DNA from: an uncultured Eubacteriales bacterium | GTDB taxonomy: Bacteria > Bacillota_A > Clostridia > Oscillospirales > Oscillospiraceae | Assembly (NCBI GenBank): GCA_949451265.1 | Contig: CASTQR010000061.1 | Coordinates: 1-8,459, forward strand | Reading direction: 5' to 3' | DNA length: 8,459 bases | Part shown: positions 1-5,801 of the stretch, piece by piece | Layout: each line of letters starts with the position of its first letter | Position numbering within the stretch: position 1 is the stretch's first letter | Made by a program: the position numbers and the translations under genes | The notes under the pieces: generated by a model | The model's database searches: none | The model's input: the letters and a program-made list of their open reading frames with translations, nothing else | What the model was told of the DNA's origin: nothing

Positions 1-605
1 ACCTCGTCCTTGCGGTACACCCGGCCGGGGGCGATCATGCGGATGGGCAGGGGCAGGGTGTCCATGGCCCGCACCTGCATGGGGCTGGTCTGGCTTCTCA
101 GCATCACCCGCTCGTCGGTGTCAAAATAGAAGGTGTCCGACCAGTCCCGGCTGGGGTGGCCCTCCCCGGCGTTGAGGCGGTCGAAGTTCAGCTCGGCCAG
201 CTCGATCTCCGGGCCGTCCAGCACGGTGAAGCCCATGCCGATGAAGATCTCCTTCATCTCCTCCAGGGCGGTGTTCATGGGGTGGCGGCGGCCCTGCCGG
301 ACGGGCTTGCCGGGGATGGTGACGTCCACCGTCTCCGACTTGAGCTTGGCGGACAGGGCGGCGGCCTCCATCTTTTTGGCGGCGGTGTCCAGGGCGTCCT
401 CCACGGCGGCCCGCACCTCGTTGGCCAGGGCGCCCATGGCGGGGCGCTCCTCCGCGGACAGGCGGCCCATCTGCTTGAGAACGGCGGTGAGCTCGCCCTT
501 CTTGCCCAGGTACTTCACCCGCAGCTCGTCCAGGGCGGCGGCGTCCTTCACCTCCGCGAAGGCGGCAAGGGCCTCGGCGCGGATTTTTGCTAACTGTTCT
601 TTCAT
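1..605 (-). CDS. pheS: Phenylalanyl-tRNA synthetase alpha subunit, N-terminal part (truncated by window edge)
   Basis: Catalytic (alpha) subunit of the alpha2-beta2 enzyme that charges tRNA-Phe with phenylalanine in the cytoplasm. The first 201 codons are visible. Residues 1-85 form the N-terminal coiled-coil arm that contacts tRNA, including the family string VKYLGKKGEL at 29-38. The class II synthetase core then starts with HPMN at 108-111, GPEIE at 131-135, NFDRLN at 140-145, the motif 2 region HPSRDWSDTFYFD at 150-162, and SQTSPMQVR at 171-179. The start is the ATG at 605-603, placed 7 nt after AGAAGGAG (620-613). An in-frame ATG at 623 is unlikely because it overlaps that ribosome binding site. 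The gene follows the deacetylase stop by 45 nt with no terminator between them, so it should be read from the upstream phenylalanine T-box leader. pheT is expected beyond the edge but is not visible. Confidence 0.97.
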   Translation of the reverse strand, partial: MKEQLAKIRAEALAAFAEVKDAAALDELRVKYLGKKGELTAVLKQMGRLSAEERPAMGALANEVRAAVEDALDTAAKKMEAAALSAKLKSETVDVTIPGKPVRQGRRHPMNTALEEMKEIFIGMGFTVLDGPEIELAELNFDRLNAGEGHPSRDWSDTFYFDTDERVMLRSQTSPMQVRAMDTLPLPIRMIAPGRVYRKDE

Positions 606-650
606 GCTAAAACTCCTTCTCATGGGTTGATGTTGGGACTTTGCTTCGGT

Positions 651-1418
651 TCAGGACAGAATATCGCATAAGGGGGTATCCATGGACACATTATACCGCT
701 GGAGGTCGTGGAGCCCGTGTTTCAGGCTGGAACGGCCCTCTATGGTGACGAGGGTGACGGGGAAGCTGCTTTCGATGAAACCGGTGGCCCACCGGTCCTT
801 CCCCCCGTAGGGATAGGCGAACAGCAGGGGCCTGGTCCCCACGTTCCGCTCAATGAGGTCGATGCTGGCCTGGATATCGGGCCGGATCCGGGCCTGGTAG
901 GTCTCCAGATCCTCCCCGGGGCGCCGCTGGATTCCCCCGTCCCCGTGGCAGTCGTAGGTGTGGGAGCCGATCTCCACCAGGCCGGATTGGGCCATCTCCC
1001 GGCACATGTCCCAGGAGAGGAAGTTGGGGAGCCCCGCGTCCACATAGCGGGCGACCACAGAGACGGCGGCCTTGGCCTGGAACTCCCGCAGCAGGGGGTA
1101 GGCGATGTCGTAATTGCTGCGGTAGCCGTCGTCAAAGGTGATCATCACCGCCTTGTCCGGCAGGGGCGCCCCGGCGGCCAGCTCGCCGGGCAGGACGGTG
1201 GTCCAGCCGTTGTCGGCCAGCCATTGCAGATCCGCCCGGAACCGGGCGCCGGTGACGGCCCAGTCGCCGCAGTCCTCCCCCTCCGGGACGAGGTGGTGGT
1301 ACATCAGCACATGGAGCCGGGCGCGCTCCACCGCCGTCTCCCGCAGGAGCAGGCAGAGGGAGGCGGCCAGCAGCAGGCCGAGAAAGATAAACCGCGCCAC
1401 GCGGAAGGATATTTTCAT
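651..1418 (-). CDS. Membrane-anchored polysaccharide deacetylase (NodB/CE4 family)
   Basis: 255-aa protein with a hydrophobic N-terminal segment (about residues 5-25) preceded by K and R, consistent with a signal anchor, so the catalytic domain should face the cell envelope. It carries the carbohydrate esterase 4 motifs. Motif 1 is TFDDG at 94-98 (D96 likely catalytic base, D97 metal ligand). Motif 2 is SHTYDCH at 152-158 (H153 and H158 metal ligands). Motif 3 is AYPYG at 201-205. A YHHL segment at 40-43 is typical of the PgdA/IcaB-like branch. Known family members remove N-acetyl groups from peptidoglycan or other N-acetylated glycans; the substrate here cannot be read. Its ATG overlaps the stop of the preceding 39-codon ORF (ATGA), which suggests translational coupling. 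It lies between the Phe T-box leader and pheS, an unusual place for a cell-wall enzyme. Confidence 0.9.
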   Translation of the reverse strand: MKISFRVARFIFLGLLLAASLCLLLRETAVERARLHVLMYHHLVPEGEDCGDWAVTGARFRADLQWLADNGWTTVLPGELAAGAPLPDKAVMITFDDGYRSNYDIAYPLLREFQAKAAVSVVARYVDAGLPNFLSWDMCREMAQSGLVEIGSHTYDCHGDGGIQRRPGEDLETYQARIRPDIQASIDLIERNVGTRPLLFAYPYGGKDRWATGFIESSFPVTLVTIEGRSSLKHGLHDLQRYNVSMDTPLCDILS

Positions 1419-1534
1419 AGGTACATCCCTTTTTTCAGATTCAGTTGGGCCTGGGCAAGCTGGGCCTCCAGCTCCTCACGGGAAAGCTCCGGGCCGGACA
1501 GGACGCAATCGCCAAAATAGGATTCGATTTCCAA
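1415..1534 (-). CDS. Small hypothetical protein (39 aa) translationally coupled to the deacetylase
   Basis: Short ORF immediately downstream of the T-box terminator. A strong ribosome binding site, GGGAGGTGATT (1553-1543), matches the 16S 3' end over about nine bases, and the first usable start after it is TTG at 1534-1532. The frame stays open upstream into the terminator stem, but a start there (TTG at 1603) would have no ribosome binding site. The product begins (M)EIESYFGDCVL and ends in an amphipathic, probably helical segment, LSREELEAQLAQAQLNLKK (positions 17-35). Its TGA overlaps the deacetylase ATG. I do not recognise it. It may be a real small protein, or mainly a coupling device that delivers ribosomes to the deacetylase start, which lacks a strong site of its own. 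The long spacing (14 nt after GGAGG) and the TTG start lower confidence. Confidence 0.5.
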   Translation of the reverse strand: MEIESYFGDCVLSGPELSREELEAQLAQAQLNLKKGMYL

Positions 1535-1563
1535 CGTCGTCCCAATCACCTCCCGCGGGGACG

Positions 1564-1600
1564 AAAAAAGCCCCCCGTCCCCAAAGCTGGGACGAAAGGC
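1564..1600 (-). terminator. Intrinsic terminator of the T-box leader
   Basis: On the minus strand GCCTTTCGTCCC (1600-1589) can pair with GGGACGGGGGGC (1581-1570) through 12 pairs, three of them G-U, followed directly by six T (1569-1564). It starts just after the T-box sequence, so antiterminator and terminator are alternative folds, as in other T-box leaders. Confidence 0.85.
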
Positions 1601-1794
1601 CAACCCTTCCGCGGTACCACCCGCATTCGCGTAAACTACGCGCGCTCAGCGCCCCGTAACGGGGGGCGGCCGTCCCCCTCTCAGGGGCCGCTCCCGGGCG
1701 AACAAGCGGCACGCGGCAGGGCGGCTCTCAGCCGGTGACCGCCCCTCTCTTGGACCGCGCGAGCCCGCTATTTTCCCGTTCCTCGCATTTCGCT
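1564..1794 (-). ncRNA. T-box riboswitch leader, tRNA-Phe (specifier UUC)
   Basis: A transcribed leader that senses uncharged tRNA-Phe and relieves termination when it accumulates. Read on the minus strand, the conserved T-box GGGTGGTACCGCGG (1622-1609) is the antiterminator. Its UGGU bulge (1619-1616) would pair with a tRNA ending in ACCA, i.e. discriminator A, as in tRNA-Phe. Stem I can be drawn with CGGG (1778-1775) pairing CCCG (1698-1695), a 5' loop side AAAATAG, the upper stem CGCGCGG pairing CCGCGTG, and the typical AGAGAGGGG segment (1750-1742). This puts UUC at 1702-1700 in the specifier loop. Stem III is a perfect 6-bp hairpin at 1642-1628. The specifier assignment was done by eye, but it agrees with both the discriminator-pairing base and the downstream pheS. 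Confidence 0.9.
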
Positions 1795-1800
1795 TTTCCT

Positions 1801-1829
1801 TTTATACCATATTAAAGGGGGAAATGCAA
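1801..1829 (-). promoter_or_regulatory. Sigma-A-type promoter of the T-box/deacetylase/pheS operon
   Basis: On the minus strand -35 TTGCAT (1829-1824) and -10 TATAAA (1806-1801) are separated by exactly 17 bp. Transcription should start near 1794, just upstream of T-box stem I. The -35 lies inside a GAAATGC-containing repeat that recurs near the divergent nnr promoter. Confidence 0.8.
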
Positions 1830-1878
1830 GGGGGAAAACGCCGATTTGTGGGATTCTCCCCGCCTGTACATAATATAG

Positions 1879-1907
1879 TTGAAATGCGGGGGGGAAAAGG
1901 CTATAAT
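1879..1907 (+). promoter_or_regulatory. Sigma-A-type promoter of the nnr-lipoprotein-alr operon
   Basis: -35 TTGAAA (1879-1884), a 17-bp spacer and a perfect -10 TATAAT (1902-1907). The start point should be near 1914, leaving a leader of only about 22 nt that carries the ribosome binding site AAAGGGGG (1919-1926). It diverges from the T-box promoter; the two -10 boxes are about 95 bp apart. Confidence 0.85.
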
Positions 1908-1935
1908 GTTGAGAAACTGAAAGGGGGCCGTCAGG

Positions 1936-3468
1936 ATGGAGCTTTACACCGCCGCCCAGGTGCGGGAGGCCGACCGCCGGGCCATTGAGGAGCGGGGCAT
2001 CCCCTCCGCCCAGCTCATGGAGAACGCCGCCCGTGCCCTGGCGGACGTTGTGCTGGCCCGTGCCCTGCCGCCGGAGGGGGCTGGGAATGGGGTGCCCTCC
2101 GCGGTGGTGTTCTGCGGCCCCGGCAATAACGGCGGGGACGGGGTGGCCGCCGCCCGCCTGCTGCTGGGGGCGGGCTGGTGGGTGAAGTGCGTCCTGGTGG
2201 GGAAGCGGGAGAAGATGACCCCCGACTGCCGGGAGATGGAGCGCCGCCTCAACGCCGCCGGGGGGACGCTGGAGGACTTCGACCCAGAGGACAAGGAATC
2301 TTACCTGGGCTTTGACGCGGCGGTGGACGCGCTGTTCGGCGTGGGGCTCAACAGCCCCCTGCGGGCGGACGCCCAAAAAGCGGTGGAGCGGATGGGGCTG
2401 GCCCGGTGGGTGGCGGCCGCCGACGTGCCCAGCGGCATCCACGCCGACACCGGGGAGGTGCTGGGGGAGGGGCCCAACGCGGCGGTGCGGGCGGATGTGA
2501 CCGTCACCTTTTCCAGGGGAAAGCCGGGGCTGTTCGTGGGCCAGGGGGCTGTGCGCAGCGGCGAGGTAGTGGTGGCGGACATCGGCATACCGGAGGAGCT
2601 GTATCCGGAGAGGGAGTACAGGGACGCGGTGGTCGAGATGGAGGAGATCCCGCTTCCCCGGCGAGTCAGGGACAGCCATAAGGGGGATTACGGCAGGGTG
2701 TTCATTCTGGCGGGGAGCCGGGGCTATACCGGGGCCCCCTGTCTGGCGGCGGGGGCGGCGGTGCGCTCCGGCGCGGGGCTGGTGACGCTGGCTGTGCCGG
2801 AGGATGTGTACCCTGTGATCGCCGCGAAATGCCGCGACGAGGTGATGGTGTGGCCCTGGCGGTCGGATGATGATGAGCTGGTGGAAAAGGCCAGGGGCTG
2901 CGATGCCGCCGTCATCGGCCCCGGCCTGGGGCAGGGGGAGCGGGCAGAACGGCTGGTACTGCGCCTCATGGGGGAGCTGGACTGCCCGGTGATCCTGGAC
3001 GCGGACGGTCTAAATCTCATTTCCAGACATATAGATGTGTTGGACGAGCGGGCGGGGGAGACCATCCTCACCCCCCACGATGGGGAGTTCGCCCGGCTGT
3101 CCGGGTGCGCCCTGCCCATAACCGACCGGCTGGGGGCGGCGTGGGGGTTTGCCCAGGCTCACCGCTGCACGGTGGTGTTGAAGGGATACCGCACCATTAC
3201 CGCGTACCCGCCCTGGGGCCGTTTTATCAACACCACCGGCAACCCCGGCATGGCCAAAGGGGGCAGCGGAGACGCGCTGGCGGGGCTGGCGGGGGCGCTG
3301 GCGGCCCAGGGCGTTCCAAGCCCGATGGCGGCGGTGTGGCTTCACGGCAGGGCCGGGGATCTGGCGGCGGCGGACAAGGGGGAGTATGGCATGACGCCCA
3401 CCGACCTGATCGAACGGATACCATACGCAATCAAGGAGCTGGTAAATAACGAGGAGGAATCTGAATAG
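1936..3468 (+). CDS. nnr: Bifunctional NAD(P)H-hydrate epimerase / ADP-dependent NAD(P)H-hydrate dehydratase
   Basis: Repairs hydrated NADH and NADPH: the N-terminal domain interconverts the R and S hydrates, and the C-terminal domain dehydrates the S form using ADP. The 510-aa length fits the fused form. The epimerase (YjeF-N) domain is about residues 1-220, with GPGNNGGDG at 61-69, LFGVGL at 133-138, the catalytic-region ADVPSG at 162-167 and VADIGIP at 213-219. The ribokinase-like dehydratase covers about 235-505: SHKGDYG 247-253, GPGLGQ 328-333, DADGLN 355-360, TPHDGE 379-384, NTTGNPGMAKGGSGD 432-446, with D446 the expected catalytic base. The ATG at 1936 lies 9 nt after AAAGGGGG. The last base of its TAG is the first base of the next gene's GTG. 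In Firmicutes this gene often sits with acpS and alr, which matches the context here. Confidence 0.96.
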   Translation: MELYTAAQVREADRRAIEERGIPSAQLMENAARALADVVLARALPPEGAGNGVPSAVVFCGPGNNGGDGVAAARLLLGAGWWVKCVLVGKREKMTPDCREMERRLNAAGGTLEDFDPEDKESYLGFDAAVDALFGVGLNSPLRADAQKAVERMGLARWVAAADVPSGIHADTGEVLGEGPNAAVRADVTVTFSRGKPGLFVGQGAVRSGEVVVADIGIPEELYPEREYRDAVVEMEEIPLPRRVRDSHKGDYGRVFILAGSRGYTGAPCLAAGAAVRSGAGLVTLAVPEDVYPVIAAKCRDEVMVWPWRSDDDELVEKARGCDAAVIGPGLGQGERAERLVLRLMGELDCPVILDADGLNLISRHIDVLDERAGETILTPHDGEFARLSGCALPITDRLGAAWGFAQAHRCTVVLKGYRTITAYPPWGRFINTTGNPGMAKGGSGDALAGLAGALAAQGVPSPMAAVWLHGRAGDLAAADKGEYGMTPTDLIERIPYAIKELVNNEEESE

Positions 3469-4097
3469 TGCGCAGGTTGACGGCTTGTGTACTGATGATG
3501 GCCCTGCTGCTGTGCGGCTGTAGGCCGGGCGGTGGGGAGACCACCCCGGAGGAGGCGGCGCTGGCCGTCCGGGATGCCTACCTGGACGCGGCGGGCTGGA
3601 CCGCCGACGCGGATATCACGGCGGCGGTGGGGGACAAGGTGTTTGACTTTACCCTGGCCGTCCAGTGGCGGCGGGAGGGGGAGACGGTGCTGACCATCAC
3701 CGCCCCGGAGCTGCTGGCGGGCATCACCGCCCGGATCGCCAAGGGGGAGACAGTGCTGGAATACGACGGGGCGGGGCTGTCCCTGGGCCTGCTGGACGGG
3801 AAGGGGCTTACCGCCGTGTCCGCGATCCCCTGGCTCATGGAGCAGATCGACAAGGGCTACATGGCAAAATGCGCCTGGGCCGGTGAGGGGGATGGGCAGC
3901 TTGCCGTTACCTTCCGGGACCCGGAGGGCAAGCCGGGGACGGGGACGGAGTGGCTGCTGGCTTTTGACCGGGAGAGCAAGGCCCTGCTGACGGCGGAGGT
4001 GGATGTGGACGGGGCATCGGTGCTGACCGCCCGGTTCCGCAATTTTACGATGGAGTTGAAACAGAATGACACGGGAGACGGTGAGAACCTGGGCTGA
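3468..4097 (+). CDS. Lipoprotein, LolA-like, in YdcC/GerS position upstream of alr
   Basis: 209-aa predicted lipoprotein. The N-terminus MRRLTACVLMMALLLCGC is a type II signal sequence with lipid attachment most likely at C18 (lipobox LCGC). The mature part is rich in short alternating beta-type segments (DFTLAVQW, TVLTITAP, GITARIA, LTARFRNFTMEL), as expected for a LolA/LppX-like fold that binds hydrophobic ligands; this fold call is an inference from pattern and context. GTG start at 3468 with GGAGGA (3453-3458) 9 nt upstream; it shares one base with the nnr stop, and its 3' end overlaps alr by 32 nt. From memory, B. subtilis has the lipoprotein ydcC directly before alr, and Clostridioides difficile has gerS, a lipoprotein needed for spore cortex hydrolysis through CwlD, directly before alr2. 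A sporulation or germination role is therefore plausible but unproven. Confidence 0.85.
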   Translation: MRRLTACVLMMALLLCGCRPGGGETTPEEAALAVRDAYLDAAGWTADADITAAVGDKVFDFTLAVQWRREGETVLTITAPELLAGITARIAKGETVLEYDGAGLSLGLLDGKGLTAVSAIPWLMEQIDKGYMAKCAWAGEGDGQLAVTFRDPEGKPGTGTEWLLAFDRESKALLTAEVDVDGASVLTARFRNFTMELKQNDTGDGENLG

Positions 4098-5199
4098 GAT
4101 CAGCCTGGGCAATCTGGAGCATAACTACTGGGCGCTGCGCTCATGCGCCCCGGACAGCAAGTTTCTGGGGACGGTGAAGGCCAACGCCTACGGCCACGGG
4201 GCGGTAACCGTGGCCCGGTATCTGGCGGAGGAGCTGGGGGTGGACTATCTGGCGGTGGCCTGCCTGGACGAGGCGGTTCAGCTGCGGCAGGCGGGAATTT
4301 CCGCGCCCATCCTCATTTTGGGCTATACCCATCCCTCGCTGGCGGGGGAGGTGGTGGCGCTGGACGTGACCCAGACGGTGTTCACCCCCGAGCTGGCCCA
4401 GGCCCTGTCCGAGGCGGCGGGGGCCGCCGGGAAGCGGGCGAAGATCCATCTCAAGGTGGATACCGGGATGAGCCGTTTAGGGGTGCTGGACCACGATCCG
4501 GAGCGGGCGGCGGCGGACCTCGCCGCCCTGTGTGCCCTGCCCCACCTGAAGCCGGAGGGGGTCTTCACCCATTTCGCCAGCGCCGACGGGGACGAGGAAT
4601 ACACCATGCTCCAGTTCACCCGGTTTTTGGATGTTTTGAAGGAGTTGGAAGAAAAATATGGCCGCGGGTTTGAAATCCGGCATTGCGCCGCCAGCGCCGC
4701 TGTGTTAAACTATCCCTGTACACACCTGGACATGGTGCGGCCCGGCATCGCCCTGTACGGGCACTACCCCAACCCCTCCTGCGAGGGGCTGGACGGGCCG
4801 GGGCTGAAACCCGTCATGTCGCTGTACAGCCGGGTGGCGGCGGTGCGGGACTTCCCCGCCAATACCCCGGTGAGCTACGGCTGCACCGCCTCCTTTGGGG
4901 CGGGCGGCGGGCGGACGGCGGTGCTGCCCATCGGGTACGCCGACGGGCTCCACCGGACGCTGTCCAACCAGGGGAGCGTGTGGCTGGACGGACAGCCCCG
5001 CCCCATTATGGGCCGGGTGTGCATGGATCTGTGCATGATCGGGCTGGACGAGGGGGCGAAGGCGAAGCCGGGGGACGTGGCGGAGGTGTTCGGCGAACGC
5101 CTGCCGGTGGAACAGCAGGCGGAGACTGCGGGCACCATCTCCTATGAGCTGCTGACTGCGGTGGCCCCCCGCGTGCCAAGAATCTACATCGACGCATAG
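4066..5199 (+). CDS. alr: Alanine racemase
   Basis: PLP-dependent enzyme converting L-alanine to D-alanine for peptidoglycan. 377 aa, usual length. An N-terminal TIM-barrel carries the PLP lysine K38 in VKANAYGHG (37-45), followed by DTGMSRLGV (132-140, R137), HFASAD (169-174), HCAASAA (206-212) and MVRPGIALYG (223-232). The C-terminal beta domain carries the catalytic tyrosine Y271 of the partner subunit in VSYGCTASF (269-277), then PIGYADG (288-294) and MGRVCMD (315-321). All key residues are present. The ATG at 4066 is chosen because GGAG (4052-4055) lies 10 nt upstream; the in-frame GTG at 4081 has its GGGAG too close. It overlaps the lipoprotein gene by 32 nt, so the two are probably coupled. 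A homologue of the spore-associated type (Alr2) cannot be told from the vegetative one by sequence alone. Confidence 0.97.
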   Translation: MTRETVRTWAEISLGNLEHNYWALRSCAPDSKFLGTVKANAYGHGAVTVARYLAEELGVDYLAVACLDEAVQLRQAGISAPILILGYTHPSLAGEVVALDVTQTVFTPELAQALSEAAGAAGKRAKIHLKVDTGMSRLGVLDHDPERAAADLAALCALPHLKPEGVFTHFASADGDEEYTMLQFTRFLDVLKELEEKYGRGFEIRHCAASAAVLNYPCTHLDMVRPGIALYGHYPNPSCEGLDGPGLKPVMSLYSRVAAVRDFPANTPVSYGCTASFGAGGGRTAVLPIGYADGLHRTLSNQGSVWLDGQPRPIMGRVCMDLCMIGLDEGAKAKPGDVAEVFGERLPVEQQAETAGTISYELLTAVAPRVPRIYIDA

Positions 5200-5213
5200 G
5201 ATAGTCAGGGAGC

Positions 5214-5231
5214 CCGCCGGAGGTCCGGCGG
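5214..5231. repeat. Perfect inverted repeat (hairpin A) after alr
   Basis: CCGCCGGA (5214-5221) and TCCGGCGG (5224-5231) are perfect 8-bp arms with a 2-nt centre. There is no T-run immediately after it; five T follow 13 nt later inside the next hairpin. It could be a weak terminator or processing site between alr and mazF. Confidence 0.6.
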
Positions 5232-5237
5232 CGAGCC

Positions 5238-5278
5238 GCGGCGGTTTTTCCGGGACGACCCGGTATAAAAGCCGCCGC
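5238..5278. repeat. Long inverted repeat (hairpin B) between alr and mazF
   Basis: GCGGCGG-TTTT (5238-5248) pairs with AAAA-G-CCGCCGC (5267-5278) with one bulged G, continuing inward through CCGGG (5250-5254) and CCCGG (5259-5263) around an ACGA loop. That is 16 base pairs in total. The T-run is in the 5' arm and is itself base paired, so this is not a standard terminator. Confidence 0.65.
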
Positions 5279-5292
5279 CCCGTGGGAGAATG

Positions 5293-5330
5293 ATAGTACC
5301 CGGTCTACATAGCCTGTAGCCGGGCACTAT
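5293..5330. promoter_or_regulatory. Inverted repeat (hairpin C) just upstream of the mazF ribosome binding site
   Basis: ATAGT-A-CCCGG-T-CTACA (5293-5309) pairs with TGTAG-CCGGG-C-ACTAT (5315-5330): 15 pairs with one bulge (T5304), one A-C mismatch and a 5-nt loop TAGCC. It ends 7 nt before GGAG of mazF. The site UACAU (5306-5310) spans the top of the stem and the loop. It may be an operator or a regulatory RNA hairpin; the function is inferred from position only. Confidence 0.6.
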
Positions 5331-5352
5331 ATCCGGCGGAGTGTGAGATCCT

Positions 5353-5718
5353 GTGGACAACAGCGTCAAGCGCGGCGACATTTTTTATGCGGATTTGAGC
5401 CCGGTGGTGGGCAGCGAGCAGGGCGGCGTCCGCCCGGTCCTCATCGTCCAGAACGACACCGGCAACAAGCACAGCCCTACGGTGATCGCCGCGGCGATTA
5501 CCTCCCAGACGGGCAAGGCCCGCCTGCCTACCCATATCACCCTGGCCTCCCACAGCTGCGGCCTGCCCAAGGACTCGGTGGTCCTGCTGGAGCAGATCCG
5601 CACCCTGGACAAGAAGCGCCTCCGGGAACATATGGGGAAGGTGGACGACCAGATCATGCGGCGGGTGGACAACGCCATTGCGGTCAGCTTTGGCCTCAGC
5701 CCCGAGCGGCTTGTCTGA
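5353..5718 (+). CDS. mazF: MazF/EndoA-type mRNA endoribonuclease (toxin), no adjacent antitoxin
   Basis: Sequence-specific endoribonuclease that cuts single-stranded mRNA; homologues act as dimers and are normally blocked by MazE. 121 aa, full length. It opens with [20 protein letters not shown] (5-24), nearly the same as I remember for B. subtilis EndoA (NdoA). The catalytic R27 (in GGVRPVL) and T50 (in AAITS) correspond to EndoA R25 and T48. [13 protein letters not shown] at 78-90 is the conserved C-terminal helix region. GTG start at 5353, with GGAG (5338-5341) 11 nt upstream. It follows alr as in B. subtilis (alr-ndoAI-ndoA), but the 153-nt gap has no ORF long enough for MazE and instead holds three hairpins. 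The last 19 codons are duplicated downstream. EndoA-like enzymes cut at UACAU; that specificity is inferred here. Confidence 0.95.
   Translation: MDNSVKRGDIFYADLSPVVGSEQGGVRPVLIVQNDTGNKHSPTVIAAAITSQTGKARLPTHITLASHSCGLPKDSVVLLEQIRTLDKKRLREHMGKVDDQIMRRVDNAIAVSFGLSPERLV
5658..5690 (+). repeat. 33-bp direct repeat, copy 1 (inside mazF 3' end)
   Basis: A 33-base stretch covering mazF codons 103-113 recurs without a mismatch at 5802-5834, 144 bp downstream. It is in mazF coding frame and marks the upstream edge of a duplication around repeat copy R1. The bases flanking each end differ (T versus A before it; T versus C after it). Confidence 0.95.
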
Positions 5719-5719
5719 C

Positions 5720-5801
5720 GGGGGCCCCGCAAAAGCGGTTTTCAGCTTTTGTGGGGAGAGGAGGGGCAACGCAGCGCATGGAGCGCAGTTTGCCTCGACG
5801 A
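5720..5801. repeat. Two-hairpin intergenic repeat, copy R1
   Basis: Begins with GGGGGCCCC two bases after the mazF stop and ends in TCGACGA exactly where the mazF-tail duplicate begins. Hairpin 1: CCCCGCAAAAGC (5725-5736) pairs with GCTTTTGTGGGG (5745-5756) around an 8-nt loop. Hairpin 2: GGGGCAA (5763-5769) pairs with TTGCCTC (5790-5796), enclosing an AGCG(N)ATGGAGCG core. It aligns along its whole length with R2 and in its right half with R3. Confidence 0.85.

Noticed and set aside
636..649. GGACTTTGCTTCG between the deacetylase and pheS as a fourth repeat copy
   Set aside because: Thirteen bases match the end of R2 (5958-5970), but no hairpin arms or other parts of the repeat are present. 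It may be a worn-out remnant, but it cannot be supported.
1535..1603. Extension of the small ORF upstream to a TTG at 1603 (62 codons)
   Set aside because: The extension would be encoded by the terminator hairpin and its T-run, and there is no ribosome binding site before it.
5264..5269. TATAAA as a -10 box for a private mazF promoter
   Set aside because: No acceptable -35 lies 16-18 bp upstream, and the bases are part of the paired arm and internal loop of hairpin B.
5290..5319. A nine-codon ATG frame before mazF as a MazE remnant or leader peptide
   Set aside because: It is far too short for an antitoxin, its GGGAG lies almost on top of the ATG, and it sits inside hairpin C.
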